NCBI RefSeq assembly: GCF_000720135.1 | Contig: NZ_JOIU01000014.1 | Location: forward strand, 181,044 to 245,043 | Source: Streptomyces sp. NRRL S-1022 | GTDB taxonomy: Bacteria > Actinomycetota > Actinomycetes > Streptomycetales > Streptomycetaceae | Direction of reading: 5' to 3' | DNA: 64,000 bases | Shown here: positions 32,725 through 39,135 of the stretch, one piece after another | Layout: every line of letters begins with the position of its first letter | How positions within the stretch are numbered: position 1 is the first letter of the stretch | Made by a program: the position numbers and the translations under genes | The notes under the pieces: model-generated | Database searches by the model: none | Told to the model about the DNA's origin: nothing | What the model saw: the letters and a program-made list of their open reading frames with translations, nothing else

Positions 32725-32862
32725 TCAGGGGGCGGACGGGGGGCGGGTTTGACTGCGGCTGCGGTCACGGTCACGGTCACGGCGCGCCTTGTCGTCGGCG
32801 TGAGCCATCACAAGGAAGACGATCGTGATCAAGGTCAAGGCGATGGCGGCGGCGAGAAGCAT
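32725..32862 (-). CDS. Small single-span membrane protein, 45 residues
   Basis: ATG 32862 is preceded by GAAGGAA. The product has one membrane helix (LLAAAIALTLITIVFLVMAH) and a polar tail made of alternating Arg-Asp and Arg-Ser (KARRDRDRDRSRSQ). It lies between the two Spd-like genes in the same direction. It resembles the small membrane proteins found in Streptomyces spread operons. Confidence 0.65.
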   Translation of the reverse strand: MLLAAAIALTLITIVFLVMAHADDKARRDRDRDRSRSQTRPPSAP

Positions 32863-32877
32863 GAGGTTCCTTCGGGG

Positions 32878-33873
32878 TCAGGCGGCGCGGGGGCCGGGCA
32901 GGGCGGGGTTCTCGGCTTCGACCTGGCGGCGGATCTTCCCGGCCTGCGCCCGGCTGTTCGCCAGCCCGGCCTCGCCTAGGGCGTCGACGATCGCGCCCTC
33001 GGTGGGCCGGTGGCCGAGGTTCAGCCACAGGCCGCGGACGACGTACTGCGGGGTGCCAGGCTCGTAAGCCGGCACCGTCTGATCGGTAGTGGCATCGGGC
33101 ATGGTGGCGGGCTCGGCGGGTGGCGTAGCGGTCTTCTCTGGCGTGGTGGCACGCGACGGCTTCGGGGTGGCGGTGGCGGGCGTGGCCGGTCGTGGCGTGG
33201 CGGCGGGCGTAGTGGGCGCCGCTACAGGCGGTAGAGCGGGGGCGCTACTGAACATGGCGGCGAGCGCCGTGTTGGCGCCGTCAACGATGCGGGTGTTCTG
33301 CACGTCGGTGAGCGCGCTACCGAGGGTGGCGTCGCTATCGCCGAGGCGCCCCATGAGCCGCCACGCCGCGAGCGCCGACGCTTTTCGCACCCACTTCCAG
33401 GGGTGGCGTTCGGCGCGTGCCCGGTGGTAGGCGATCCTGCGCAGCACGGCGGCATTGCGCCGCTGCGCCTCGATGTCGACGCCGGTGCGGTGCACGACGA
33501 TCCGGCGGGCGAGGAAGCTGATGCCCTCCGCCGAGGCGGTCATCGCGAGCGGGGTGAGGGCGAACACGATGGCCTCGGTTGGGGTCGGGGCGATCGCCAG
33601 GCCCATGACGGACGCGGCGGCCGGCAGGAGCCACAGTGCAGCGCGGATCGCGAGGGGCGCGGCCTGACCGAGCATGGTGACGCCGATCATGACGAGAGCG
33701 GCGACGAGGGTTGCGCCTTCGCCAGCGGCGACGACGCCGAGGGCGGTCTCCTTGCGGTGGAGGACGGAGCCGGCGTTGGCGTAGGTGCCGATGGCGCCGC
33801 CGATACCGACGGCGATCATCGGGATGGTGGCGATGGCGAGGACGGTGATCTGTCCCTTGGTCAGCTTCTTCAC
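32878..33873 (-). CDS. Polytopic Spd-like membrane protein
   Basis: A 331-residue protein. GTG 33873 was chosen because GGAG lies 8 bases upstream; the longer frame has no ribosome site. Four or so membrane segments occupy residues 1-130 (VLAIATIPMIAVGIGGAIG, ALVMIGVTMLGQAAPLAI, ALWLLPAAASVMGLAIA). A basic linker, a Pro/Thr/Ala-rich low-complexity stretch and a C-terminal helical domain with GEAGLANSRAQAGKIRRQVE follow. Overall architecture matches conjugation spread proteins of actinomycete elements and membrane partners of FtsK-like translocases. Confidence 0.65.
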   Translation of the reverse strand: MKKLTKGQITVLAIATIPMIAVGIGGAIGTYANAGSVLHRKETALGVVAAGEGATLVAALVMIGVTMLGQAAPLAIRAALWLLPAAASVMGLAIAPTPTEAIVFALTPLAMTASAEGISFLARRIVVHRTGVDIEAQRRNAAVLRRIAYHRARAERHPWKWVRKASALAAWRLMGRLGDSDATLGSALTDVQNTRIVDGANTALAAMFSSAPALPPVAAPTTPAATPRPATPATATPKPSRATTPEKTATPPAEPATMPDATTDQTVPAYEPGTPQYVVRGLWLNLGHRPTEGAIVDALGEAGLANSRAQAGKIRRQVEAENPALPGPRAA

Positions 33874-33895
33874 GGTGACGGCTCCGTGGAACGGG

Positions 33896-34105
33896 TCAGC
33901 GGTAGCGCCAGGCGAGGGCGGCCAGACCGGCGGCAATCAGGGTGGGGGCGGTGAGTTGTGCGTAGAGGCCCGCGATGGTGCAGAGGGTGAAGCCGTAGCG
34001 GGCGACGGGCGAGCACAGGGTGTTGACGAGGGGTGAGTGGGCGCGGATGCGGTGGCGGCGGCGTCTGCATTGGGGGCAGGGCGCGCGGCGCGCGGTACGG
34101 GTCAT
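33896..34105 (-). CDS. Small membrane protein with CxxC
   Basis: A 69-residue protein with GAGGAAG before ATG 34105. It starts with a basic CPQCRRRRHR motif and has a hydrophobic C-terminal part (FTLCTIAGLYAQLTAPTLIA, then GLAALAWRYR). It belongs to the same leftward unit as the Spd-like genes. Confidence 0.65.
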   Translation of the reverse strand: MTRTARRAPCPQCRRRRHRIRAHSPLVNTLCSPVARYGFTLCTIAGLYAQLTAPTLIAAGLAALAWRYR

Positions 34106-34130
34106 GGCGGGCTTCCTCGCGGGAGTGGGT

Positions 34131-34172
34131 GCCGGGCTGGCGGGACGAGGGGTTGGGTACCGCCAGCCCGGC
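34131..34172. terminator. Strong hairpin in transfer-like operon
   Basis: GCCGGGCTGGCGG (34,131-34,143) pairs perfectly with CCGCCAGCCCGGC (34,160-34,172), 13 base pairs with a 16-base loop, between the tiny gene ending at 34,190 and the gene starting at 34,105. It could reduce read-through into the membrane genes. Confidence 0.65.
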
Positions 34173-34189
34173 GGTCGGTGGGGTGGGGG

Positions 34190-34261
34190 TCAGCCTTGCG
34201 GGTGGGGGCGGGGCGGGCGGATGGGGAGCGGTTCTTTGGCTCGCTCGTGCTCGGCGCTCAT
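34190..34261 (-). CDS. Possible tiny protein, 23 residues
   Basis: ATG 34261 overlaps the stop of the upstream 40-residue gene (TGATG). The product is MSAEHERAKEPLPIRPPRP plus five residues. The overlap pattern matches the coupled genes of this phage, but the short length makes it uncertain. Confidence 0.4.
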   Translation of the reverse strand: MSAEHERAKEPLPIRPPRPHPQG

Positions 34262-34380
34262 CGGCCGGCAGGGCGGGGCGTGAGCTTCCGCTCCAGGCGG
34301 GCCAGGGCCTGCTGCGCGGCGGGCGGCAGCGGCTCGGTGCGCGGGGTGGGCGGTTGGGGTTGGGGCTGGGTACGCTGCAT
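34258..34380 (-). CDS. Small Pro/Gln-rich protein, 40 residues
   Basis: ATG 34380 has AGGAG 8 bases upstream. The product is Pro/Gln-rich at first (RTQPQPQPPTPRTEPLPP), then a helix AAQQALARLERKLTPR. A longer frame upstream runs through a hairpin and was rejected. Role unknown. Confidence 0.5.
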   Translation of the reverse strand: MQRTQPQPQPPTPRTEPLPPAAQQALARLERKLTPRPAGR

Positions 34381-34413
34381 GCGGTCACTCCTGGTCACGT
34401 CAGGCGGTGGCTG

Positions 34414-34445
34414 GCCCGGACGGGAGTTGCACCTCCCGTCCGGGC
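34414..34445 (+). terminator. 13-bp hairpin followed by T-rich sequence
   Basis: GCCCGGACGGGAG (34,414-34,426) pairs with CTCCCGTCCGGGC (34,433-34,445), loop TTGCAC, then ATTTCTTGTT on the plus strand. The structure reads as a plus-strand terminator, yet no plus gene ends here. It may protect the promoter of the gene at 34,545 from upstream transcription, or act as an attenuator for the leftward leader. Confidence 0.6.
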
Positions 34446-34489
34446 ATTTCTTGTTGAGCGAGCAGTGGTGGCTGCTGCCCAGTACCGAC

Positions 34490-34509
34490 TGTACGGGATA
34501 CCCCGTACA
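34490..34509. promoter_or_regulatory. Palindromic operator TGTACGGG-ATAC-CCCGTACA
   Basis: A perfect 8-base inverted repeat with a 4-base spacer lies 36 bases before the helix-turn-helix gene at 34,545, in the gap between divergent units. The outer TGTAC...GTACA matches the ends of the RHH operators at 27 kb but the centre differs. Confidence 0.68.
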
Positions 34510-34544
34510 CTGGCAATGCGGCCTGCCCACGGAAGGGACAGGGC

Positions 34545-34832
34545 ATGGAAGAGGAGGTGCAGCGCGTGCTGGACGCTCTCGCAGGTCTCTCAGAGATCGA
34601 CGATCCGAAGACGCGCGCGCTCGCTGTGGCGAGGGTGCTGAAGGAGTGGCCCGAGCACAGTAAGGCGCTACGGGAGGTACGGCGGCAGGCCGTGCTGGAG
34701 CTGCTGGCGCCCGACGATGCCTCCGTCCGGAAGGTCGCGAAGGAGCTAGGCGTGTCGCCGACGACGGTCCAGGACATCGCGGCGGGCTACTCGCGGTCCG
34801 GGAAGGATCGCGCGAAGAAGACCGAGGAGTAG
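34545..34832 (+). CDS. Helix-turn-helix regulatory protein
   Basis: A 95-residue protein with GAAGGGA upstream of ATG 34545. A helical N-terminal half (VQRVLDALAGLSEIDDPKTR) precedes a clear helix-turn-helix near residues 60-82 (ASVRKVAKELGVSPTTVQDI). It resembles sigma region 4-like or small plasmid regulators. The palindrome upstream suggests autoregulation and control of the leftward transfer-like operon. Confidence 0.75.
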   Translation: MEEEVQRVLDALAGLSEIDDPKTRALAVARVLKEWPEHSKALREVRRQAVLELLAPDDASVRKVAKELGVSPTTVQDIAAGYSRSGKDRAKKTEE

Positions 34833-34834
34833 GC

Positions 34835-35050
34835 GTGGCGAGGAACGAGTACCACTATGTGATCACCCTCCAATTCCAGAAGGAGGGCGTGCCTGGCGTC
34901 AATGCGAACACCGTCACGGGCACGGTCGCGGCCCGGCGCGGCGAGGACCGTCAGGCCCTGTATCAGCGCCTCCTGAAGCACGCCATGGCCGCTCTGGAAG
35001 CGGACAACGCGGTGACCTTGTTCTTCGACCTCGCACCCAACGGCCTGTAG
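34835..35050 (+). CDS. Small hypothetical protein
   Basis: A 71-residue protein starting at GTG 34835, two bases after the regulator stop. A small mixed domain: strand EYHYVITLQFQKEG, TVTGTVAARRGEDRQALYQR, helix and a final strand AVTLFFDLAPNGL. It forms a two-gene unit with the regulator. Family not recognised. Confidence 0.65.
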   Translation: MARNEYHYVITLQFQKEGVPGVNANTVTGTVAARRGEDRQALYQRLLKHAMAALEADNAVTLFFDLAPNGL

Positions 35051-35068
35051 CCGCGCCGGACAGACGAG

Positions 35069-35099
35069 AGCCCCTGCCGTTCCCAGGCCGGCAGGGGCT
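35069..35099 (+). terminator. Terminator
   Basis: AGCCCCTGCCG (35,069-35,079) pairs with CGGCAGGGGCT (35,089-35,099), then TTCGTC, 19 bases after the two-gene unit ends. The rest of the 208-base gap up to 35,258 shows no gene or clear motif. Confidence 0.78.
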
Positions 35100-35258
35100 T
35101 CGTCATGCTCAGGCGGGTTCCATGCGCCGGTAGCAGCGCTGCCGGTGCGCGAGCAGCGTGTCCGCCCGGCAGCACTCCCAGGATCACACCGGTGTCAAGC
35201 CGCCCCGGTCGGCCGTACCCGGCGCGCCGCTGCCAGCGTGGTGCGGGAGGCTGGCCGT

Positions 35259-35465
35259 ATGCCTGTGGTGATCGTGTACCCGCCCGATGAGCAGGGCGGC
35301 CGGCGCGTCCGGATCGACGGCGAGATCGCGGGCAGAGCGTTCGACCTCGGCGACGTGGTCGAGTTCCTACGCCGGGCCGGCCTGGAAGGCGTGGACGATA
35401 CGGACGTGGTGCGCGCGGACTGGATCGAATGGCGGGATGGTGGGCCACTCGTGTGGGAGCACTGA
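35259..35465 (+). CDS. Small hypothetical protein
   Basis: A 68-residue protein, ATG 35259, with GGGAGG 8 bases upstream. It begins MPVVIVYPPDEQGGRRVRID, then a helix VVEFLRRAGLEG and WIEWRDGGPLVWEH. It is probably a small alpha/beta phage protein; family not recognised. Confidence 0.65.
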   Translation: MPVVIVYPPDEQGGRRVRIDGEIAGRAFDLGDVVEFLRRAGLEGVDDTDVVRADWIEWRDGGPLVWEH

Positions 35466-35474
35466 CCGGCAGGC

Positions 35475-35732
35475 TCAGCCGTGGTACCAGGGGCAGGCCT
35501 CGCAGCGGCTGTTCGTGCAGACGACCTTTTCGTCGTCCGGGTGGGCCGGGTTGGCGCCGCGGCGGAGGCCGTAGCAGCCGCACTCGGGGCACGGCCCTTT
35601 CGGACCGGGCTTGGTCGCTGAGAGCCATTCGTTGAACGGCTGGGGCATGGGCCACCGCTCGCGGTCGGGGTGGTGGTCGGCTTTCCACTGTTCGAAGTTG
35701 GTGACGGCGGGCTGTTCGCTGTTTTCGGTCAT
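35475..35732 (-). CDS. Small four-Cys protein
   Basis: An 85-residue protein from ATG 35732 with GGGAGGG upstream. The N-terminal half has EQWKADHHPDRERWPMPQPF. The C-terminal half has CPECGCYGLRRG and VVCTNSRCEACPWY, a probable zinc-binding pair. It converges with the plus gene ending at 35,465. Confidence 0.65.
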   Translation of the reverse strand: MTENSEQPAVTNFEQWKADHHPDRERWPMPQPFNEWLSATKPGPKGPCPECGCYGLRRGANPAHPDDEKVVCTNSRCEACPWYHG

Positions 35733-35934
35733 GGCTGGTTTCCCTCCCCTTGGGTGAGGGATCATGCTGCGCCCGTGTGCCGTGTAGTTCAAGGGTGCAT
35801 ACAGCTACCGTTCCGGCCACGGCGGGCGTAGCTTCATGGTCCCGCGAAGGGGCGCACCTTGGGGGTGCACCACCATGGCCCGCTGGCTGGATCCCGGCCG
35901 GCGGGCCGCTGTTGTGGCGGGCGTCTCCGCTCGC

Positions 35935-35951
35935 GTGCACTCGGAGTGCAC
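35935..35951. promoter_or_regulatory. Palindrome GTGCACT-CGG-AGTGCAC
   Basis: A perfect 7-base inverted repeat 24 bases before ATG 35976. The same divergent gap (35,733-35,975) also has GGTGCACC at 35,864-35,871. It is a probable regulatory site for the plus gene; the protein that binds is unknown. Confidence 0.55.
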
Positions 35952-35975
35952 ACGGCGTCGCGGGGCTCCGCGAGT

Positions 35976-36338
35976 ATGCAGGTCATGGAGACGACGACCG
36001 ACCGAGCCTGTACCGCGCTTCTCGCCCTGCGCCGCAGCATCGTCGCGGGCGAGTGCTTCCCTGACTGGACGGTGGCTAGCCCGAGCGGGCACCTGATCGG
36101 CCTCATCATCGAGACGCCTTACGGCGGGCCGCGCCACCGGCTGAAGACTGCCGTCCGCGATCAGACGGTGGCGGCATGGGTGACGGCGGGCTGGATCACG
36201 CTCGGCGCCGAGGAGCCGCTGCCGGAGTACGAGGGGAGCCGGCCTGGGCTGCGGTGGGAGCCGGGGCGTGTGGGCCGCCGGCTGGTGTTGACGGAGGCGG
36301 GGCGTGAGCTCGCGGGGTGGCGGCCGGTTGAGTGGTGA
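35976..36338 (+). CDS. Winged-helix-like hypothetical protein
   Basis: A 120-residue protein; ATG 35976 or ATG 35985 could start it, and no good ribosome site is seen, so it may be leaderless. It has an N-terminal helix CTALLALRRSIVAGE, beta segments WTVASPSGHLIGLIIETPYG, and a C-terminal RRLVLTEAGRELAGW that resembles the end of a winged-helix domain. A transcription or repair accessory role is possible, not shown. Confidence 0.6.
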   Translation: MQVMETTTDRACTALLALRRSIVAGECFPDWTVASPSGHLIGLIIETPYGGPRHRLKTAVRDQTVAAWVTAGWITLGAEEPLPEYEGSRPGLRWEPGRVGRRLVLTEAGRELAGWRPVEW

Positions 36339-36345
36339 CGCACGA

Positions 36346-36373
36346 CCGCCCCGTCTCGGTGGAGGCGGGGCGG
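36346..36373 (+). terminator. Terminator
   Basis: CCGCCCCG (36,346-36,353) pairs with CGGGGCGG (36,366-36,373) just after the gene ending at 36,338. The remaining gap up to 36,517 holds nothing I can name. Confidence 0.65.
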
Positions 36374-36517
36374 AAGGCGGTGCGCTGGGTAGCCACTCCG
36401 GCGCGAGGCCCGGTGCCGCGCGGACATGACCTCCCTGAGGCCACCCACACCGGGCGGAGCAGGCCTACCCCCGGCAGGGGCCGGGATCAGCTTGCGCATC
36501 CCAGGATGCCACGGCCG

Positions 36518-36643
36518 TCAAGCCGGGCGCTCAGGGTTCCAGCGGGCGGGCTTCAAGCTGAGCCGTCCGTCCGGGAGTCGGTCCCACCAGTAGGGCCGGT
36601 GGAACAGCCAGACGACGCGCAGCGCATCAGGGCCCCAGATCAC
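36518..36643 (-). CDS. Small Trp-rich protein, 41 residues
   Basis: GTG 36643 overlaps the stop of the upstream gene (GTGA). The product reads VIWGPDALRVVWLFHRPYWW, then DRLPDGRLSLKPARWNP. No separate ribosome site is visible, so translation would be coupled. Short, but in phase with the overlap style of this operon. Confidence 0.5.
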   Translation of the reverse strand: MIWGPDALRVVWLFHRPYWWDRLPDGRLSLKPARWNPERPA

Positions 36644-37029
36644 TTCGGCAGGTGGAGGTCGGGCTGGTCGCAGCAGTGTCGGGTGTGGTCCTCGACGGTG
36701 GCGGTGGTCGGGCAGTAGTACAGGCGGCCGGTCGGTTGGGTCGCTGCCGGCGTGGGCTGGTCGAGGGCTTGGATGGTGGGGCAGGGCCAGGGCACGCCGT
36801 GGCTGCCGGTGCATTCGTCGCAGAGGCCGTAGCTGTTGACGTGCAGGGCTCGAACGCGGGCGATCGCGCCCTGGAGTTCTTCGACGCGTCCGGCGTAGCT
36901 GCCGGCGGCGATGTCGGCGGATTCTGCTTCGGCCCAGGCGCGGCATTCGGCGCGGAGGGCGTCGAGGTCGCGGTACAGCTGGTCGAGTTCGGCGTCGTTG
37001 ATCGTGGATGCGGTCTTGCGGTCGGTCAC
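36640..37029 (-). CDS. Hypothetical protein with coiled coil and Cys cluster
   Basis: A 129-residue protein starting at GTG 37029, overlapping the previous stop. The N-terminal 65 residues form a charged helix (DAELDQLYRDLDALRAECRA). The rest has GLCDECTGSHGVPWPCPT and a terminal HTRHCCDQPDLH, a likely metal-binding arrangement. Typical of small phage genes of this region; family not recognised. Confidence 0.65.
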   Translation of the reverse strand: MTDRKTASTINDAELDQLYRDLDALRAECRAWAEAESADIAAGSYAGRVEELQGAIARVRALHVNSYGLCDECTGSHGVPWPCPTIQALDQPTPAATQPTGRLYYCPTTATVEDHTRHCCDQPDLHLPK

Positions 37030-37220
37030 TGCTGCGGCTCCTTGCTGGCGCAGGTCTTGCAGACGTCTTCAACGCCGCCGTCGACGGGGTTGAGTTGATC
37101 GCGGGTGCAGTACTCGAAGCAGAGGCAGCACATGATCCGACCGTCCGTGAGACGGTCGAGGCGGGTGTAGCTGCCCCCGTTGGCAAGGGGCACGGTGAGG
37201 AAGTCAACGCGCTGGGTCAT
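37026..37220 (-). CDS. Small zinc-ribbon-like protein
   Basis: A 64-residue protein from ATG 37220. Beta strands VDFLTVPLANGGSYTRL are followed by MCCLCFEYC and VCKTCASK, two Cys pairs of a treble-clef or zinc-ribbon type. It overlaps the next gene by 4 bases. Confidence 0.65.
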   Translation of the reverse strand: MTQRVDFLTVPLANGGSYTRLDRLTDGRIMCCLCFEYCTRDQLNPVDGGVEDVCKTCASKEPQQ

Positions 37221-37275
37221 GCTGTTCCGTTCGTCGGGCGCCTGTGCGGGCGCTGGAGGGGCTGTCGTGGGCGGG

Positions 37276-37467
37276 CTACCAGCCCTCGGTGAAGTGCGGG
37301 GCGTCGACGCTGATGTAGCGGTTGTCGCCGAGCGGTCGGGCGCGGACCCAGTCACGGCGCGGGTGGAGGGCGCGGGGTCCGTAGCAGTGGCGGCAGATCC
37401 AGTAGCGCCATCCCTGGGGCTCCCACGGGTGTGGGCCAACGCTGGTTGTGGGCTCGGTGTCGTTCAC
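37276..37467 (-). CDS. Small CxxC protein
   Basis: A 63-residue protein starting at GTG 37467 with GAGGAGAA upstream. It has HPWEPQGWRYWICRHCYGPRA, then a basic linker and NRYISVDAPHFTEGW. One CxxC pair is visible. Function unknown. The gap 37,468-37,621 upstream holds no gene I can support. Confidence 0.62.
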   Translation of the reverse strand: MNDTEPTTSVGPHPWEPQGWRYWICRHCYGPRALHPRRDWVRARPLGDNRYISVDAPHFTEGW

Positions 37468-37621
37468 GGGCTTCTCCTCGGATCAGCTGTACGGCCTCTG
37501 TGAGGCTCTGCGGGTGGGTCTGGCGTTGCGAGACCCGCGCGGGCGCCTGTTCGGCGCTCCTGGGGACCGCGTAGCCCCGTCCCGGGCCCCGGCCGCCCAC
37601 ACGACAGCCGGGGCAAGTGGG

Positions 37622-37912
37622 TCAGGGGCGGGCGCGGCGCTTGGCGGCCCAGTCCGGGTCGTACTGCGGCGCCGGGCTACGGGGCGGTGGCGGGTCGTTG
37701 CGGTGCTGCCAGGCGTGCCAGCCCTGCACCGGGTGGGCGACCAGCCAGCCCAGGTTCTCGGCGGACAGCACGGTGAACATCACGGCGTAGCGCCAGCCGG
37801 TGGGCTTGCCGTACTTCTGCCAGTTCGCCCAGTCGGAGAGGCGGTGGCCGAGCCGGGCCCGGCCGAGGAGGTAGCCAACGGCCAGGGTGGCGAGGGCGTA
37901 CAGCCAGGCCAT
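37622..37912 (-). CDS. Small membrane protein
   Basis: A 96-residue protein. The N-terminal membrane helix AWLYALATLAVGYLLGRA is followed by a Trp-rich region (DWANWQKYGKPTGWRYAVMF) and a second hydrophobic stretch, then a Pro-rich basic tail. Related short proteins are common in Streptomyces phages. Function unknown. Confidence 0.66.
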   Translation of the reverse strand: MAWLYALATLAVGYLLGRARLGHRLSDWANWQKYGKPTGWRYAVMFTVLSAENLGWLVAHPVQGWHAWQHRNDPPPPRSPAPQYDPDWAAKRRARP

Positions 37913-37913
37913 G

Positions 37914-38081
37914 TCAGCCCTCCCCGCAGGCGTGCTCGTCGGGGTCGAAGCGCTGCCCGTTCTCGTCGTGCAGGACGAGTCCGTCGTCCACGTCGTACCA
38001 GCCGTCTCCGCTGGCGCCGCAGTTGCCGCACTCCCAGCGGCCGGCGAGGCTGATCCCGGTGAATCCTCCGCTGCTGCTCAC
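37914..38081 (-). CDS. Small acidic Cys protein, 55 residues
   Basis: GTG 38081 overlaps the upstream stop (GTGA). The product has GRWECGNCGASGDGWYDVDD, then LVLHDENGQRFDPDEHACGEG, a CxxC with a distant His/Cys. It looks like a degenerate zinc finger. The end is one base before the next gene. Confidence 0.6.
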   Translation of the reverse strand: MSSSGGFTGISLAGRWECGNCGASGDGWYDVDDGLVLHDENGQRFDPDEHACGEG

Positions 38082-38605
38082 GACTGCGTCTCCTCCTCGC
38101 TGTCGGCCGCGGGCTGGGGCGCCACAGGAGCGGGCGGGTCGGCGTCGATGCCGAGGATGTGCACCGGGTCCATCGGCGGTCGCTTGGGCTTCCGCTGGTC
38201 CTCGCCCACCAGGCGGGCCTTGCGGCGCAGCTCCTGCTCGGTGATCACGCCGCCCCACTCGGCTGCTTCGTCGGCCAGCGCGCGGTACAGGTCGGCGAGC
38301 GCGTCCGTCGGCGCCACAGGGGCGGTCTGCTGCTGCGCCCCGGCGGCCATACGGCGCAGCTCGTCGGCGGCATCCTTGCGGCCGAGCGCGTAGGGCGAGT
38401 TGCGGGGTTCGTCCGGCCATTGCGCGAAGAACCGTTCCATGTCCGCGTCCAGCGCGTCGGCTGCCTGCCCGAGGATTGCGGCCCGCTGGTCGGCGGCGGG
38501 CGCCATACCAGCAGCGGGTGAGCAGCGCGGGCACTCCCAGTCCGGGCCGGGAGCGGTCTTCTGGCCGCGGCACGTGTGCCGGGTCGGGGTGGTCTGTTCG
38601 GTCAC
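38078..38605 (-). CDS. Hypothetical protein
   Basis: A 175-residue protein starting at GTG 38605. The first 35 residues hold HTCRGQKTAPGPDWECPRCSP, a Cys pair; then helices AAILGQAADALDADMERFFA, and a region typical of phage accessory proteins ending in acidic residues. Family not recognised. Confidence 0.62.
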   Translation of the reverse strand: MTEQTTPTRHTCRGQKTAPGPDWECPRCSPAAGMAPAADQRAAILGQAADALDADMERFFAQWPDEPRNSPYALGRKDAADELRRMAAGAQQQTAPVAPTDALADLYRALADEAAEWGGVITEQELRRKARLVGEDQRKPKRPPMDPVHILGIDADPPAPVAPQPAADSEEETQS

Positions 38606-38651
38606 GGTGGTCTCCGTTCAGGGGGCCGGGTGGCCCCCACGGGCGGGAAGG

Positions 38652-38822
38652 TCAGGCGTCGTCTCGGGCGGCCTTGGGCCGGCGCTTCCGGCAGGCGGTC
38701 TTGTTGGCGCAGACGGTGATCCGGATGCCGTGCTCCTTGTTGGCGAGGGTCCGGAAGCCGCGGGTTCCGGACCGGCCGCACTGCTCGCAGCGGCGGCTGC
38801 TCTGTGTGGTGTCGGCGCTCAC
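38652..38822 (-). CDS. Small zinc-finger-like protein, 56 residues
   Basis: GTG 38822 overlaps the previous stop (GTGA). It has RRCEQCGRSGTRGFRTL, then ITVCANKTACRKRRPK, a four-Cys finger with a basic tail. This pattern would suit binding to nucleic acid. Confidence 0.64.
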   Translation of the reverse strand: MSADTTQSSRRCEQCGRSGTRGFRTLANKEHGIRITVCANKTACRKRRPKAARDDA

Positions 38823-39055
38823 CGCGACCCCCCAGCGGGCAGCCGGTCGAGGGCCTCGGCGATCGCCGCGCGCTCCACCTCGTCGTCGTGCATCGGCCGG
38901 TTCCAGCGGCAGTTCGCGCACCAGAACTCGGCGGGCTCCGGCTGCGGCTGGAAGTCCCGGCACAGCGGGTTCGGGTTCTGCGGGACGTTGCGGGCGGCGC
39001 GCGCGGCCGGGCTGTTGTCCCACCGTGCGGGCGAGGTGGCGGGCTGCTCGGTCAT
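38819..39055 (-). CDS. Small hypothetical protein, 78 residues
   Basis: ATG 39055 starts a protein with ARAARNVPQNPNPLCRDFQP and AEFWCANCRWNRPMHDD, another CxxC element, then a helix VERAAIAEALDRL. It is coupled to the following gene. Family not recognised. Confidence 0.62.
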   Translation of the reverse strand: MTEQPATSPARWDNSPAARAARNVPQNPNPLCRDFQPQPEPAEFWCANCRWNRPMHDDEVERAAIAEALDRLPAGGSR

Positions 39056-39090
39056 GGTGTTCCTCCGGGTGGTCGTGATGGACTGGGTCC

Positions 39091-39125
39091 GGCCGGCCCG
39101 CGTGATTGGTGCACGCGGGCCGGCC
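39091..39125 (-). terminator. Terminator after methyltransferase
   Basis: GGCCGGCCCGCGTG (39,091-39,104) pairs perfectly with CACGCGGGCCGGCC (39,112-39,125), directly after the methyltransferase stop at 39,136. Confidence 0.8.
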
Positions 39126-39135
39126 TTCGTGCGGG

